Source: Sulfuriflexus sp.
GTDB taxonomy: Bacteria; Pseudomonadota; Gammaproteobacteria; AKS1
DNA length: 53,330 nt
Assembly: GCA_023134145.1 (NCBI GenBank)
Contig: JAGLUW010000008.1
Coordinates: forward strand, 1 to 53,330
Direction: 5' to 3'
Shown here in pieces: positions 7,499 through 18,991 of this stretch. The position numbers and the translations under genes are program-made. Under the pieces are notes generated by a model. That model was not told the origin of the DNA and did not search any database. It saw only the letters and a list, made by a program, of their open reading frames with translations. Each line of letters opens with the position of its first letter. Positions within the stretch are counted from its first letter, which is position 1.

Positions 7499-10324
7499 AT
7501 GACTGATTACAAAAAAACCTTAAACCTTCCTAATACGGCTTTCCCTATGAAGGGGAATCTTGCTAACCGTGAGCCAGAGTTATTAAAGCGCTGGGCAGAC
7601 GCAGATATTTATAAAAAACTGCGCGAGCATTCAGAAGGTCGTGAAAAATTCATTCTGCATGACGGCCCTCCGTATGCGAACGGCGATATTCATATTGGTC
7701 ATGCGGTAAATAAAATTCTCAAAGATATCATCACGAAGTCAAAGACCCTCTCGGGTTTTGATACGCCATACGTACCTGGTTGGGATTGTCATGGTCTGCC
7801 TATTGAGCTGAATGTTGAAAAAAAAGTCGGTAAGGCGGGTCACAAGGTGGATGCAAAAACCTTCCGCGATGCTTGTCGTACCTATGCGGGTAAGCAAGTT
7901 GATAAACAGCGTGAAGATTTTAAACGCCTCGGCATTATTGCTGATTGGGATAAGCCGTACTTAACAATGGATTATAAGTACGAAGCGGATATCGTTCGTT
8001 CGCTGGGTAAGATTGTTGATAATGGTCACTTGCATAAAGGCGTGAAGCCAGTGCATTGGTGTACTGACTGTGGTTCGTCTTTGGCAGAAGCTGAAGTAGA
8101 GTACGAAGATAAAAGATCACCCGCGATCGATGTGCGCTTTAGTGTGCTTGAAGACGAAACTTTATTCTCGCGTTGCCACCATACCGACAGTAAAGGTGAT
8201 GGGCCGCTGTCTGTTTTGATTTGGACGACCACACCGTGGACATTGCCAGCAAACCAAGCTGTTTGTGTGCATCCGGATTTAGAATATGTAGTTGTGCAAT
8301 GCCAAGGCGAGCGACTGCTCGTAGCCGAAGCATTAATGAAAGATGCCATGGTTCGTTACGACATCGAAGACTATCGGGTTATTGCGTACTGTAAAGGCAG
8401 TGAGTTGGATGGCGTTAAATTAGCGCATCCATTTTACGAACGTGAAGTGCCGATGGTTCTTGGTGATCATGTAACTACCGAGGCGGGCACGGGTTGTGTG
8501 CATACTGCACCGGGTCATGGTCAAGACGATTATGTTGTTGGTATGCGTTATGACCTAAAGATTGATAATCCTGTTGGTAGCAATGGCTGTTTCTTACCAG
8601 ACACACCTTTGTTCGGTGGCGAGCATGTTTTCAAAGCTAACGACAAAGTGCTGGATGTGCTGAAAGCGCAAGGTAAGTTGATGCATCATGAAGTACTGAA
8701 TCACAGTTACCCGCATTGCTGGCGTCATAAAACGCCGATTATTTTCCGTGCGACACCACAGTGGTTTGTTAGCATGACGCAAAATGGTCTGCGCGATGAA
8801 GTGAATAAATCAATCAAGCAAGTACATTGGCTTCCGGATTGGGGGCAAGCACGTATTGAAACCATGGTGGCGAACCGCCCAGACTGGTGCGTGTCTCGAC
8901 AACGTACATGGGGACCACCGATCGCGATCTTTGTACACAAGACCACCGGTAAATTACATCCGGATACCAATGCGATCTTTGAAAAGGTCGCGCTGCGTAT
9001 AGAACAAGATGGTGTTAATGGTTGGTTTGAAGCCGAAGCATCTGAATTCATTGGTAATGATGCGGATGATTATGATCGCGTCAATGATATTCTCGATGTT
9101 TGGTTCGACTCAGGTGTGTCTCATTATGCCGTGCTTGATCGTCGTGATGAATTAGCATGTCCTGCTGATTTATATTTAGAAGGTTCAGATCAACATCGCG
9201 GTTGGTTCCAGACTTCATTGTTATCATCCATTGCGATGCGTGGTGAAGCACCATACAAAACCGTGTTAACGCATGGTTTTGCGGTGGATGCGAAAGGCCA
9301 CAAAATGTCTAAATCAAAAGGCAATGTGGTTGCACCGCAAAAGGTTATTAAGAACCTTGGCGCAGATATCTTACGTCTTTGGGTTGCGGCAACGGATTAC
9401 AGTAAGGAAATGACTGTATCAGATGAAATTTTGAAACGTTCGGCTGATACTTACCGTCGTTTGCGAAATACATCACGCTATTTATTGTCGAACATTAATG
9501 ATTTTGACCCTGCTACAGATTTGGTTGAGCCAAGTGAGATGCTGGCACTGGATCAATGGGCAGTGATGCGTGCAGCAGAAATGCAAAAACAAGTATTGGC
9601 CGCTTACGAAAGTTATGAATTCCATCGTATCTATCACTTAGTACACAATTTCTGTTCAGTGGAGTTGGGTGGTTTCTATTTAGATATCACTAAAGACCGT
9701 CAATACACCATGCCGGCGAATAGTATTGGACGTCGTTCGGCACAAACTGCTGCTTATCATATTATTGAAGCTCTAACGCGTTGGCTAGCGCCGATCCTAA
9801 CGTTCACCGCAGAAGAACTTTGGCAGCATATTCCAGGTGAACATGCAGAATCCGTTTTCTTTGCGACATGGTATGAGCTTCCGACTATGCCCTTAAGCGA
9901 TGGTACGGGAATGGGTCTGGAATTCTGGAGTCAGGTTATTGAAGTGCGCGAAGCAGTAAATAAAGAACTAGAGAAAGCGCGTGCAGCAGGTGTCATCGGC
10001 TCGGCGCTGAATGCAGAAGTTGGCCTGTACTGTGGTCGCGAAATTCTTGACAAGTTGAATGCACTTGAAGACGAATTACGTTTTGTTTTGATTACTTCCG
10101 ATGCGTGTACCTATTTAGCAGGTGAGCCACCTTCGGAAGCCGAGCACTATACGCTGTCAAACAATGACGAAATATGGGTATCGGTATCCGCATCAGATAA
10201 AGAAAAATGTGTGCGTTGTTGGCATCATCGTGAAGACGTTGCGAGTAATGACACGCATCCTGAATTATGTGGTCGCTGTGTCGAAAATATTGATGGCGAC
10301 GGTGAAACTCGTCGCTTTGCGTAA
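7499..10324 (+). CDS. ileS: Isoleucyl-tRNA synthetase
   Basis: The 941-residue class I synthetase charges tRNA-Ile. HIGH is at residues 65-68, after the PPYANGD signature. [10 protein letters not shown] follows the catalytic domain, and the C-terminus carries four Cys in two CxxC pairs (CVRC and CGRC) for zinc. The CP1 editing domain lies in between. Length is close to E. coli IleS. It is bracketed by ribF and lspA. Confidence 0.98.
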   Translation: MTDYKKTLNLPNTAFPMKGNLANREPELLKRWADADIYKKLREHSEGREKFILHDGPPYANGDIHIGHAVNKILKDIITKSKTLSGFDTPYVPGWDCHGLPIELNVEKKVGKAGHKVDAKTFRDACRTYAGKQVDKQREDFKRLGIIADWDKPYLTMDYKYEADIVRSLGKIVDNGHLHKGVKPVHWCTDCGSSLAEAEVEYEDKRSPAIDVRFSVLEDETLFSRCHHTDSKGDGPLSVLIWTTTPWTLPANQAVCVHPDLEYVVVQCQGERLLVAEALMKDAMVRYDIEDYRVIAYCKGSELDGVKLAHPFYEREVPMVLGDHVTTEAGTGCVHTAPGHGQDDYVVGMRYDLKIDNPVGSNGCFLPDTPLFGGEHVFKANDKVLDVLKAQGKLMHHEVLNHSYPHCWRHKTPIIFRATPQWFVSMTQNGLRDEVNKSIKQVHWLPDWGQARIETMVANRPDWCVSRQRTWGPPIAIFVHKTTGKLHPDTNAIFEKVALRIEQDGVNGWFEAEASEFIGNDADDYDRVNDILDVWFDSGVSHYAVLDRRDELACPADLYLEGSDQHRGWFQTSLLSSIAMRGEAPYKTVLTHGFAVDAKGHKMSKSKGNVVAPQKVIKNLGADILRLWVAATDYSKEMTVSDEILKRSADTYRRLRNTSRYLLSNINDFDPATDLVEPSEMLALDQWAVMRAAEMQKQVLAAYESYEFHRIYHLVHNFCSVELGGFYLDITKDRQYTMPANSIGRRSAQTAAYHIIEALTRWLAPILTFTAEELWQHIPGEHAESVFFATWYELPTMPLSDGTGMGLEFWSQVIEVREAVNKELEKARAAGVIGSALNAEVGLYCGREILDKLNALEDELRFVLITSDACTYLAGEPPSEAEHYTLSNNDEIWVSVSASDKEKCVRCWHHREDVASNDTHPELCGRCVENIDGDGETRRFA

Positions 10325-10339
10325 AGAGGCAAGATAACT

Positions 10340-10855
10340 ATGTTGAAGTGGTTATGGTTGTCAGTGATTGTCATTGCCTTAGATCAGGCAAGTAAGTTTT
10401 TGGCGACCGCTGAACTAACCTATGCAGTGCCTGTTTATGCCATGTCTTCGATTAACTGGCTGTTGGCACATAACACGGGTGCGGCCTTTAGTTTCTTAAG
10501 TGAAGCGGGTGGTTGGCAGCGCTGGTTTTTCGTTATTTTAGCGACGGTTGTTAGTGTTGTGATTGTCTTCTGGCTTAAAGGCCTACCGCGTACTGATAAA
10601 TGGTTGGCTATCGCATTAGCATTAATTCTTGGTGGCGCGATTGGTAATGTCGTTGACCGTGCTCTTTATGGTTATGTTATTGACTTCGTGCAATTCTATT
10701 ATATTGCTGAGAGTTGTGTTCCTGGATTTTATTTTAATGGTATTCAATGTAATTGGCCGGCATTTAATATTGCTGATATGGCCATTGTTGGTGGCGCAAT
10801 ACTGATGGTTGTTGATAGTGTATTTGGTTCTAAAGATACAGAACTGAAAGTTTAA
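10340..10855 (+). CDS. lspA: Lipoprotein signal peptidase (signal peptidase II)
   Basis: The 171-residue, four-span aspartic peptidase cleaves prolipoprotein signal peptides after lipid attachment. Conserved motifs are DQASKF near the N-terminus, NTGAAFSFL, and the two catalytic aspartates in GNVVDR and FNIADMAI. The loop before the second aspartate is longer than in E. coli and carries two Cys (ESCVPGF and IQCNWP), which could form a periplasmic disulfide. It starts 15 bases after ileS. Confidence 0.97.
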   Translation: MLKWLWLSVIVIALDQASKFLATAELTYAVPVYAMSSINWLLAHNTGAAFSFLSEAGGWQRWFFVILATVVSVVIVFWLKGLPRTDKWLAIALALILGGAIGNVVDRALYGYVIDFVQFYYIAESCVPGFYFNGIQCNWPAFNIADMAIVGGAILMVVDSVFGSKDTELKV

Positions 10856-10869
10856 TGTAGGAGTTACAA

Positions 10870-11322
10870 ATGAGCGAGACGATACAAGCTGGAAGCAGTG
10901 TACTCATTAATTACACCTTAGCAATTGAAGACGGCACTGTGGTTGAATCTACCGAAGGCACAGATCCTTTACGATTCTCATTAGGTGATGGCACGCTTAT
11001 CGAAGGTTTGGAAGCCGTGTTGCTCGATATGAAAGTCGGTGACCGACAATGCCTACAGCTAGAAGCGGTTGAAGCATTTGGCTTTGCAGATGAAACCAAT
11101 GTGCATATGCTAACGCGTGATAAATTCCCTGAAGATATGCCGCTTGAAAAAGATCTGATTGTTGGTTTTACCACACCATCGGGCGAAGAAGTTCCCGGAC
11201 GTATTATGGAAATGCCCGATGATGATTTAGTGGTTGTCGATTTTAATCACCCACTTGCAGGCCATGCCGTAACCTTTGATGTTGAAGTCATGGCGATTGG
11301 TGCTGAGGAAGAAACACACTAA
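10870..11322 (+). CDS. fkpB: FKBP-type peptidyl-prolyl isomerase, SlpA/FkpB type
   Basis: The 150-residue SlyD/SlpA-like prolyl isomerase has an FKBP core ([18 protein letters not shown], then [21 protein letters not shown]) interrupted by an inserted-flap domain. It lacks the His-rich metal tail of SlyD. FkpB sits between lspA and ispH in many proteobacteria, as here. The stop overlaps the ispH start (TAATG). Confidence 0.93.
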   Translation: MSETIQAGSSVLINYTLAIEDGTVVESTEGTDPLRFSLGDGTLIEGLEAVLLDMKVGDRQCLQLEAVEAFGFADETNVHMLTRDKFPEDMPLEKDLIVGFTTPSGEEVPGRIMEMPDDDLVVVDFNHPLAGHAVTFDVEVMAIGAEEETH

Positions 11323-12251
11323 TGCGAGTTTTACTCGCAAACCCACGTGGATTCTGTGCCGGTGTAGATCGTGCCATTGATATTGTTGAGCGTGCGCTAG
11401 AACTTTTTTCTGCCCCTATCTATGTGCGACATGAAGTTGTACACAATCGCTATGTTGTTAATTGTCTGCGAGATAGAGGTGCGGTATTTGTTGAAGAACT
11501 TGATGATGTTCCTGATGATGCCACGGTTATCTTTAGTGCACATGGTGTGTCTAAAGCCGTGCGGGTAGAAGCAGAACAACGTGGCTTAACCGTTTTTGAT
11601 GCAACCTGTCCATTAGTAACAAAGGTGCATATGGAAGTGGTGCGTCATGTTAAGGCAGGTTGTGAATGTATTCTTATTGGTCATGCCGGGCATCCAGAAG
11701 TCGAAGGCACTATGGGGCAGGTTGAAAAACAACAAGGTATTATGTACCTAGTTGAGACAGCAGAGGATGTTGGCCAGTTAAAAGTCAATAATGAAAATAA
11801 ATTAGCCTTCGTGACTCAAACCACCTTATCAATGGATGATACAGGTATTGTTATTGACGCATTACGTGAACGTTTTCCTAATATTATTGGCCCGAAGAAA
11901 GATGATATTTGCTATGCAACACAAAATCGGCAAGATGCGATTAAGCGTTTAGTTAAAAGTTGCGAAGCGGTACTCGTCGTTGGCTCACATAATAGCTCGA
12001 ACTCAAATCGCTTACGTGAAATCGCTGAGCAGCATGGGATACCTGCGTGGCTTATTGATGGACCAGAAGATATTCAAGACAGTTGGTTAGAAGATAAAAA
12101 AGTAGTTGGATTAACTGCCGGTGCGTCGGCACCAGAGTTGTTGGTACAAAATGTAATAGAAAGGCTCCAAGAATTAGGCGCCGATGTTATTAATGAAGAT
12201 GAAGGTAAACCAGAGAAAGTGACGTTTACCTTGCCTAAAGCGCTTCAATAA
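11322..12251 (+). CDS. ispH: 4-hydroxy-3-methylbut-2-enyl diphosphate reductase
   Basis: The 309-residue Fe-S enzyme performs the last step of the MEP pathway, giving IPP and DMAPP. The three cluster cysteines are visible in [12 protein letters not shown] (Cys12), DATCPLV and [11 protein letters not shown]. The ATG overlaps the fkpB stop, so the genes are coupled. A bidirectional terminator follows one base after the stop. Confidence 0.98.
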   Translation: MRVLLANPRGFCAGVDRAIDIVERALELFSAPIYVRHEVVHNRYVVNCLRDRGAVFVEELDDVPDDATVIFSAHGVSKAVRVEAEQRGLTVFDATCPLVTKVHMEVVRHVKAGCECILIGHAGHPEVEGTMGQVEKQQGIMYLVETAEDVGQLKVNNENKLAFVTQTTLSMDDTGIVIDALRERFPNIIGPKKDDICYATQNRQDAIKRLVKSCEAVLVVGSHNSSNSNRLREIAEQHGIPAWLIDGPEDIQDSWLEDKKVVGLTAGASAPELLVQNVIERLQELGADVINEDEGKPEKVTFTLPKALQ

Positions 12252-12280
12252 AAAAGGCCAGTTAATATCACTGGCCTTTT
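12252..12280. terminator. Bidirectional terminator between ispH and pilE
   Basis: An 11-bp stem (AAAAGGCCAGT / ACTGGCCTTTT) around a 7-nt loop serves the convergent ispH and minor-pilin operons. Confidence 0.92.
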
Positions 12281-12314
12281 GTTAAACAGAACGTCTTAAT
12301 TTAATAATTAAATC

Positions 12315-12737
12315 TTATTGATTCCAGCAGCGATCAGTTGTTTCTGATCCAGAAGCACCCTTTGCCCCAGTTTGATCAAAAGTCAGGTTATTACAATACG
12401 AAGAGTCGCTAGTCTGTTGATTTTGAGCAGCGGCAGTATATTCATAAGTTGAAGATGTTCTCGCAGAAATAGTAATTTTGTAATAACCCTCTACGGAGTC
12501 AACACCTGCGGCAGGAGCAAGTGTATCGCATTGAGCATGATTGTAACGCCCAAATATTGACGCGCAGCGTTCTAGATTATGTGCTGCAGTAAGTAATGAA
12601 CCCGTACCATCAGCACGTCGGGCCTTGCGAGTATATTGTCCATATTCAGGTAAGGCAACGGCGGCAATAATGCCAATAATTGCAACAGTTACCATTAGCT
12701 CAATTAGTGTGAAACCTTTATTGTTTCGAAAGTACAT
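12315..12737 (-). CDS. pilE: Type IV minor pilin, PilE-like
   Basis: A 140-residue prepilin with short leader MYFRNNKG, then [22 protein letters not shown]. Cleavage is after Gly, with Glu at +5. Cys pairs in the C-terminal part fit the usual disulfide-bounded loop. It is last in the leftward minor-pilin operon after pilY1, where pilE sits in Pseudomonas-like clusters. A GGAG ribosome-binding site precedes the ATG. Confidence 0.9.
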   Translation of the reverse strand: MYFRNNKGFTLIELMVTVAIIGIIAAVALPEYGQYTRKARRADGTGSLLTAAHNLERCASIFGRYNHAQCDTLAPAAGVDSVEGYYKITISARTSSTYEYTAAAQNQQTSDSSYCNNLTFDQTGAKGASGSETTDRCWNQ

Positions 12738-12775
12738 GGTGTTACTCCAAAATATTTAATAGTTGCTTCAAGCTG

Positions 12776-15700
12776 TTATTCGTTACGAATTTCAGTCCAC
12801 GAAAAACGTCCGGTGCTGGTTGTGCCGCCAGGATCTACATTATCTTTGATAATTTCACCCTTACTGGTCGATTCATAACGTTTGTCACCTAAGAAGGTTG
12901 GCTCAGAAAGAATACCTTGATCCGTTTTCTTGCCGGTTGCTGCCGCATCTACGCTGCCACCAACGTCAATAAAGTCACCATCGTCGATGGTATCGCTGGT
13001 ATCAACATTGATTATAGGTGAATCGGGACGGCCACCATTTTTTGTTTCGACTGACATGAGGTAACCATAGCCACCAACATCACAACCATTGGTCGTTGGC
13101 ACGAGTGTATTAAAGAAGACAATATCACCAATCACGACTGAGCGTGATACAACACGTTCTGGTGCCCCTGCTGCGGTATTACCTGCGTCACTGGTGTCAG
13201 GGAGGTCTAGAAGCCAACCATATTGACGCGAATTACCACTCGCGCTGTAGGTGGGGACATCGGTTCCGGTAATGCGGAAATTTGCTCCCACTCCGAAGCC
13301 TGCCAAAAATTCTTGTTCTAATAACTGGCTACGGGTAATTTCTCTTACACCACGATCCCAAATGCCATAGTAAGTATGACTATTAGTATCGGTTACTGAG
13401 TCATCTTTATCACTATCAACAATGTATCGCCCCGTTCCGAATAAAACGAGTGTATTCGGTGCATCACCAGAGAGTTCGGTTGGATGCGAAATTACAATAG
13501 GTGGAGCAGTAATTTGTTGAACTAAGCCATTTGCATCCCGTGCAATAAATAAAGGTTCAGGTGGAGATGCCGCACCGGAGACACCCCAGCCAGTACCTTT
13601 ACAGATGCCTGCACTTAGTCCAGTAGTATCGGCATTACAAAGATCGAAGGCCCACATGTTACCTTGTAGGTCACCAGCATAAACGCTGTCAGCTTTGCCA
13701 TCACCATCTAGATCGACAACAGCAATATTAGAAAGTCCATTACAATCGCCGGAGGCGGTTGAGCCAACTTCGGTGTCTATGCGAATGTAATCTTTACCTT
13801 CGCCTTCAGTCCATGCACCATCCAGACCACCTTGTAATCCTGTGCCGCCATCGAGGAATAAAATAAACAGCTCGGCATGGCAGTCACCGCCATTGTTGTA
13901 ACCGTTACCAAAGATAGCAGCCCAACGAATATCATTACTTTCTACGGCATTAGTTGGAACGATAGTAGGGCGTGAGAAAGTAAGCCCTAAGTTTGCGTCA
14001 TCGGTGTCGGAGAACTCCCAAAGTACAGTTTCTGCGGCATTACTTGCGTCGTTCCCGAAACTTCCTGGGTCAGTTACATCGAGTGCAAAGACACTTTTGC
14101 CACCACCACGTAGGGAACCAACAAGAATACTTCGCCAAGCACGTGAGCTAATCGTTCCTGCGCTGCCGGAGCGGCCTTTTGTGTAAACATCACTGCGTGA
14201 TGCGGTGTTATCAACGTAATAACGATGTTGGTAACCCGGTTCAGATAAATGATGCAGGCCATCATTAGCCGCAGTAGAGAACAGGCTACTTGGAATATAG
14301 GCCATTAATTCTACGCCAGTGGTTGCATTGAAACCATGCATCATACCGTCGTTAGCTCCTACATAAACCATTGGTATACGGTTAATACCATCCTTCCATG
14401 TTTCGTAATCATTTGGTGCATCCGGGAATCTACCTGCAGTTGCTCCATCACCTGTTGGCCAGTTAAGTGCTGGGTTACCGACAAAGAGGGGAGCTGAGTG
14501 AACAATGTCGCCGAGTGCCGTGCCATTACGTTCACGGAAACGTGATTTGTTATTGGCATCAGGACCTTCATAAGTGCGATCACCACGCAGGTAATTAAGT
14601 CGGTCTTTTGCTGTGAGCTCGTTAGGTGTTATGCCAGATATAGTCGGCAGGTTAAGTGCTATATCTGCTATCGCTGCATTGGGCAGATCAGTTCCGGTTG
14701 CAAGCGTGTCTGGATCAGATACGTCAGCTTTAAATAATACGCCTTTCTTTTTGCCTGTATCGAGATTATAAGTATAGATTTTACGCTGGGCATGATCCGG
14801 TAGTAAAGTACCTGCATCCCAGTCGGCTATATCTGCTACTTCACCTGTAATAGGATCGAGATCAAGCGAGAGTAACTCACCTTTCCATTTGTTGGTGTCG
14901 AAGCGTGCCTGATAAACAACGCTACCGGTACTCAAAACACTGGTATTAAAGGCAACGGATGCAGCCGAACCTGTTTGTTCAGTTAATGAATTAAGTGCCT
15001 CTTTCATTGCGCTTTGTAGGTCAGCTGGTGTGTCGGCATTGAGCATCTGACCGCGACCATTAACCGCTGCATGATAAAGATCATCAATTTGGCGTGGGTC
15101 ACGTGCGCTGTTTACATTTGGCCAAGTAACAGGGGTTGCATGTACTTGTTCTACGGTTGTATAGGGCGGATTTACTAGATCTGGATTGTTAAATATAGTT
15201 CCGCGTGCACCTAGACCAACAGTAAAAGTCACCATATGCAGGTTTGTATTACAGTCGACATAGGCCGCGGGCGTAGGTGTATCACACTCACTGGATACCG
15301 GTACTTTGCCTGCTGGATAAGTCGTTGTAGGAATGAGAGTTTCTTTATAATATTTCATCGCAATATCGGCGAGCGTGTTGGAGTAGGTATCAGTATAAGG
15401 GGCTACACCACTATAATTATTAGTATCAGTTTCGGCATCGACATTCCCTGGTGTTGACCCAGAAAGTGTAGAGAAACCATCAGTAAAGAAGATGGTAAAA
15501 TTTTTCTGACATTCTGCAATTACTGGTGCATTAGTATTAGTACGTTTGTATTGCGTGCCAGCAAAATTTAATGCTGTTCGGTTAGGTGTACCAGCACTAT
15601 TGCCAGCAATATTATATAAGCTACTATAGAAACTATCTTTACCCACTTGTTTATCAAAATCTAACATGGTTACGGGATTGAGGGTATTAATGGTAAATAG

Positions 15701-16801
15701 ATCGGTGCGAATACCACTAAGATCTTCGAAGGCAAGTGACACACCCGCGCGTAGTGCAAGGTGACGTTTACGGTAATAGCTGAACCAATTGGCAAAATTT
15801 TTCATTTCGTTAGAGCCTGCGGTAATGGTTGTTGCGATTAAACAACCACCATCAGGGCCAAGTGCATCAACGGTTCCACTTGTTACTACTAATGAACTAG
15901 GACGGACTTCAAAGAATTGATAATGTGCTGCGCTAGGTGTCGCGCAACTACCTGTTTCGGTAGCAGGAGCATCATTAGTAATGTCGTAAGTGCCGACAGT
16001 AGTTTTGCGGTAATACACTGCAGGGTTGTATGGGATACCAATTTCTTTAGTGGCGGTTATTTTTGTATCAGATGCAGCAGTTTTCCAAGTAGCATTGTGG
16101 TAACGAGTACCATCAGGAATCACCATACCTTTATACATTCTAAAAGTATGATTCGACAAGATTGAATCAGCTTCAGTAGTTTTGACGGTTAGTTTAAATG
16201 TAGAGGTTCCCACTATAGGATCGGATGGGGCTGCTGCTTCAGGTATTTGATCAAACGTGACCGTAGTTGGACTAACACCATAGCTTACCCATGGCTTGTA
16301 AGAAACAGTCGGATTAAAGTAGGAAGAATTATAGTCGGGGCTACGCATAAAGGCATATTGAATCACTGGCGGAATAGCATAGTGATTTGAGTTATTGCTA
16401 TTCGAATCATCTTTGTAAATACGATCACCTGTGGCTGTTCCATTAGGGAACAAATAGACATATTTCTTCCAATTGTCTTTTGCCGCACCATTGATATTGA
16501 AGTTGGGTAAGCCTGGTGTGGCTATCCCTCTATTTGTAGAACTACTGGTTTGCCCTAGCCAACCAACGAATGTTTCTTCGCCGGTATGCCACCAGAAGGC
16601 ACCGTCGTTGGTTTGCATTAGCACTTCGCTATCCATACTGCCGGAATCATCAATACCAAGAATGATGTTTGGATCGATGGCATTTTGAGTGAATAAAGGT
16701 TGTGTCGCTAGCGCCCCAGGCTCTGAAATAGCTGCTGTTGGTAAAATAATGCTACCTAAGCCTAACGTGGCTATGAGAATTTTCTGTACGTGTGTATTCA
16801 T
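12776..16801 (-). CDS. pilY1: Type IV pilus assembly / adhesin protein PilY1
   Basis: The roughly 1341-residue secreted protein promotes pilus extension, adhesion and surface sensing. A signal peptide (MNTHVQKILIATLGLG on) is followed by a von Willebrand A-like region with the MIDAS motif DDSGSM near residue 50. The C-terminal half is the PilY1 beta-propeller, with conserved LRGDR and the EF-hand-like calcium loop DLDGDGKADSVYAGD. A GTG at 16810 is possible, but AAGGTG sits 6 bases before the ATG at 16801, so I prefer that. It follows pilX in the operon. Confidence 0.95.
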   Translation of the reverse strand: MNTHVQKILIATLGLGSIILPTAAISEPGALATQPLFTQNAIDPNIILGIDDSGSMDSEVLMQTNDGAFWWHTGEETFVGWLGQTSSSTNRGIATPGLPNFNINGAAKDNWKKYVYLFPNGTATGDRIYKDDSNSNNSNHYAIPPVIQYAFMRSPDYNSSYFNPTVSYKPWVSYGVSPTTVTFDQIPEAAAPSDPIVGTSTFKLTVKTTEADSILSNHTFRMYKGMVIPDGTRYHNATWKTAASDTKITATKEIGIPYNPAVYYRKTTVGTYDITNDAPATETGSCATPSAAHYQFFEVRPSSLVVTSGTVDALGPDGGCLIATTITAGSNEMKNFANWFSYYRKRHLALRAGVSLAFEDLSGIRTDLFTINTLNPVTMLDFDKQVGKDSFYSSLYNIAGNSAGTPNRTALNFAGTQYKRTNTNAPVIAECQKNFTIFFTDGFSTLSGSTPGNVDAETDTNNYSGVAPYTDTYSNTLADIAMKYYKETLIPTTTYPAGKVPVSSECDTPTPAAYVDCNTNLHMVTFTVGLGARGTIFNNPDLVNPPYTTVEQVHATPVTWPNVNSARDPRQIDDLYHAAVNGRGQMLNADTPADLQSAMKEALNSLTEQTGSAASVAFNTSVLSTGSVVYQARFDTNKWKGELLSLDLDPITGEVADIADWDAGTLLPDHAQRKIYTYNLDTGKKKGVLFKADVSDPDTLATGTDLPNAAIADIALNLPTISGITPNELTAKDRLNYLRGDRTYEGPDANNKSRFRERNGTALGDIVHSAPLFVGNPALNWPTGDGATAGRFPDAPNDYETWKDGINRIPMVYVGANDGMMHGFNATTGVELMAYIPSSLFSTAANDGLHHLSEPGYQHRYYVDNTASRSDVYTKGRSGSAGTISSRAWRSILVGSLRGGGKSVFALDVTDPGSFGNDASNAAETVLWEFSDTDDANLGLTFSRPTIVPTNAVESNDIRWAAIFGNGYNNGGDCHAELFILFLDGGTGLQGGLDGAWTEGEGKDYIRIDTEVGSTASGDCNGLSNIAVVDLDGDGKADSVYAGDLQGNMWAFDLCNADTTGLSAGICKGTGWGVSGAASPPEPLFIARDANGLVQQITAPPIVISHPTELSGDAPNTLVLFGTGRYIVDSDKDDSVTDTNSHTYYGIWDRGVREITRSQLLEQEFLAGFGVGANFRITGTDVPTYSASGNSRQYGWLLDLPDTSDAGNTAAGAPERVVSRSVVIGDIVFFNTLVPTTNGCDVGGYGYLMSVETKNGGRPDSPIINVDTSDTIDDGDFIDVGGSVDAAATGKKTDQGILSEPTFLGDKRYESTSKGEIIKDNVDPGGTTSTGRFSWTEIRNE

Positions 16802-16838
16802 AATATTCACCTTTGAACCTATGCCTGTGCGGTATGGT

Positions 16839-17381
16839 TTATTGGAATTCTTTCTTGCCGTAATAGCTGGCTAAAATTGCTTGTGATTCTCCACTGGGGC
16901 CTTCGCCAATGGCGACCACTTTGTAACCGGTAATGTCACCACCGTTGGTCTTATTGCCGGCAGGATCAAAGGTGAGATTTCTGCCTGTTGGTTTTTCAAT
17001 ATCACCTAATTTTTCAATATAGAAGCGGGCATTTTGATCGTCGTTGAGTGACACGGTAGCGGATCTTGACGATGCAGCCGTAGTCCAAGTAGCGGGGACA
17101 AGAGGATCAGGGGCAAGTCCAATATCGTGTAAGCCAGCCGTACCATCTGTAACAATGAGCACGGTATCGCGAAGGTATGTTTCTCCTTCGACTATAGCGG
17201 CCTCAGCAGATTGGAATGCGAGGTTTTGATCGCGCATATTGCCGGCCATGCGTTCTTCCAATGTGGTGGTTTTCATTGAGCTGACACCAATAATAGTCAT
17301 TAGTAACAAGATAATTAAACTAACGATGAGAACAGCACCTTGTTGCTTGTGTTTGGAGTACGTTGCAAATTGAGAATGCAT
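16839..17381 (-). CDS. pilX: Type IV pilus minor pilin PilX
   Basis: The 180-residue protein has leader MHSQFATYSKHKQQG and the hydrophobic AVLIVSLIILLLMTIIGVSS, then the PilX-type TTTLEERMAGNMRDQNLAFQ segment. PilX lacks a strict Glu5, as here. It helps prime pilus assembly with PilV, PilW, FimT and PilY1. Its position between pilW and pilY1 is classical. Confidence 0.93.
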   Translation of the reverse strand: MHSQFATYSKHKQQGAVLIVSLIILLLMTIIGVSSMKTTTLEERMAGNMRDQNLAFQSAEAAIVEGETYLRDTVLIVTDGTAGLHDIGLAPDPLVPATWTTAASSRSATVSLNDDQNARFYIEKLGDIEKPTGRNLTFDPAGNKTNGGDITGYKVVAIGEGPSGESQAILASYYGKKEFQ

Positions 17382-17402
17382 TATATTTTCCTTATACCTT
17401 AA

Positions 17403-18413
17403 CTATGCGCCGTCAATCACTGCACGGTTGCGAATGGTAATTGTTGTTGTAAAGATTTTGTAGAGAAGTCGATCATTAGTATTAACAGAGGCATCGAGTA
17501 ATTGGTGATTTTGATTAACATTTGCTGGTTGGATTATTCGGGAACCTTTTAATAATAAAGCAATGCGAACGGTTATAGCATTATCAATACTGCCAATATT
17601 TGTTGCGGTCATATATTTATTAGGAGTGTTAAAGCGGTCGTTATCATCATTTTCACCGTAAAGAATTTGCATGTTTTCTACGTTTTCAATAATTTCAACA
17701 CCATTAGGCTTTGCTGAATCACTACGAAATAGTCCATTATTACCATTCGCTCCAACTTGAATGTTGTAACCGACTCGACCAATTTTAAAAATTTGTGCAT
17801 CTTTATCATATTTTTTAGACAGACAATGTGCATTAGCTCCTGGGCAGGCCCCAACACTAGGAAGGCTAGCATTTCCTGGGGTTCCGCTACCAGTGTTGTG
17901 AACAAGATGAGCATTAGCAGCTTGAGTCACTTGAAAGACATCGCCTACGCTGCAATCGCTCAAGATGATAATATCGCCATCCGCGATGCCATGACCTGTT
18001 TGTATCTTGACGTTAGCTGATGCCAATGTTTGTTGATCTGTGAGATTGATACCCTTACCAGAAGCTCTGCTAAAGCTGATGCCATCGGAGTTAGTGCCAC
18101 CACCATCTACGCCTGTAAGGGTTTCACCAAAGTCATAGATCGGATCTGTGGAATTAATATGGTTAAGAACGGCAGCACTGTTGGGATCTTTTAGGCAGCC
18201 AAAGAAACCTGCGCCACGAATTTCACGGGTCAAGATGTCAATAGCGAAACGGCCATTTTCTTGAAGGCGCGATGTTTCTTCAACGAGAGTGTAGGATTGT
18301 TTACTACCCAAGTAGACTTCGCTTAAACCGCCTAGCAGCGTTAAGCTGATAACTAATGCAATCATTATCTCAATGAGTGAAAAGCCTTTTTGATGTGTTT
18401 TCATTATATTCAT
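17403..18413 (-). CDS. pilW: Type IV pilus minor pilin PilW
   Basis: The prepilin leader MNIMKTHQKG is followed by FSLIEIMIALVISLTLLGGL. The rest fits PilW, with SRLQENGRFAIDILTREIRGAGFFGC. The frame is open to an ATG at 18428, but 18413 has a GGTGA ribosome-binding site at good spacing and gives a normal-length leader; 18404 is also possible. Product about 336 residues. Part of the minor-pilin tip complex. Confidence 0.93.
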   Translation of the reverse strand: MNIMKTHQKGFSLIEIMIALVISLTLLGGLSEVYLGSKQSYTLVEETSRLQENGRFAIDILTREIRGAGFFGCLKDPNSAAVLNHINSTDPIYDFGETLTGVDGGGTNSDGISFSRASGKGINLTDQQTLASANVKIQTGHGIADGDIIILSDCSVGDVFQVTQAANAHLVHNTGSGTPGNASLPSVGACPGANAHCLSKKYDKDAQIFKIGRVGYNIQVGANGNNGLFRSDSAKPNGVEIIENVENMQILYGENDDNDRFNTPNKYMTATNIGSIDNAITVRIALLLKGSRIIQPANVNQNHQLLDASVNTNDRLLYKIFTTTITIRNRAVIDGA

Positions 18414-18433
18414 AGTTCGTTTCACCATGTTAT

Positions 18434-18982
18434 TTACAGCACTGAGGGTGGTTCAAATGAAACACTGAAACAGGTTAAGTCAACACTCGAATCACCACTG
18501 CATCCAGTACCTAGGTTGCCCGTACGTTCGTCATCCCACATGATGGTGATAGTAAAAATGTTGCCGGCGCGAGTAATTTGGCCGACGCCTTCAGGAAGCT
18601 CGCCCTGTAGTTTGCCATTACATGCGCCGTTCGCATTATGTTTACCAAGTTGGCATTTCCACTCGTCTAGATCATAAGCGGCAAGTGCAGCGGCCCCACA
18701 AGAATTATTGATACAGGTTGTAGCATTTGAGGGGCCTGTACCAACAGCAACAATATAAGAGTTTGCTTCGGTGGCATTTTTATTTGCACGCATGCGATCG
18801 GCTATATCGTAAGCTAATGCTGTAGCAACGCTGCGATTATAGGCAGAAGTATTGTGGCGTAAAGCAGTGAGTTGAAGAGCGGATAGACCGAGTAGACCGA
18901 TTCCTAAAATGAGTAATGAGATCAATACTTCAATAAGGGTAAAGCCCTTTTGTTTTTGTGTGTGTGAGTAACAACGTTTCAT
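18434..18982 (-). CDS. pilV: Type IV pilus minor pilin PilV
   Basis: The 182-residue prepilin has leader MKRCYSHTQKQKG, then FTLIEVLISLLILGIGLLGLS. The PilV hallmarks LQLTALRHN and ATALAYDIADRMRANK follow. Six Cys fall in the globular part. It lies between fimT and pilW with gaps of a few bases. Confidence 0.93.
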   Translation of the reverse strand: MKRCYSHTQKQKGFTLIEVLISLLILGIGLLGLSALQLTALRHNTSAYNRSVATALAYDIADRMRANKNATEANSYIVAVGTGPSNATTCINNSCGAAALAAYDLDEWKCQLGKHNANGACNGKLQGELPEGVGQITRAGNIFTITIMWDDERTGNLGTGCSGDSSVDLTCFSVSFEPPSVL

Positions 18983-18991
18983 GATGATAAC

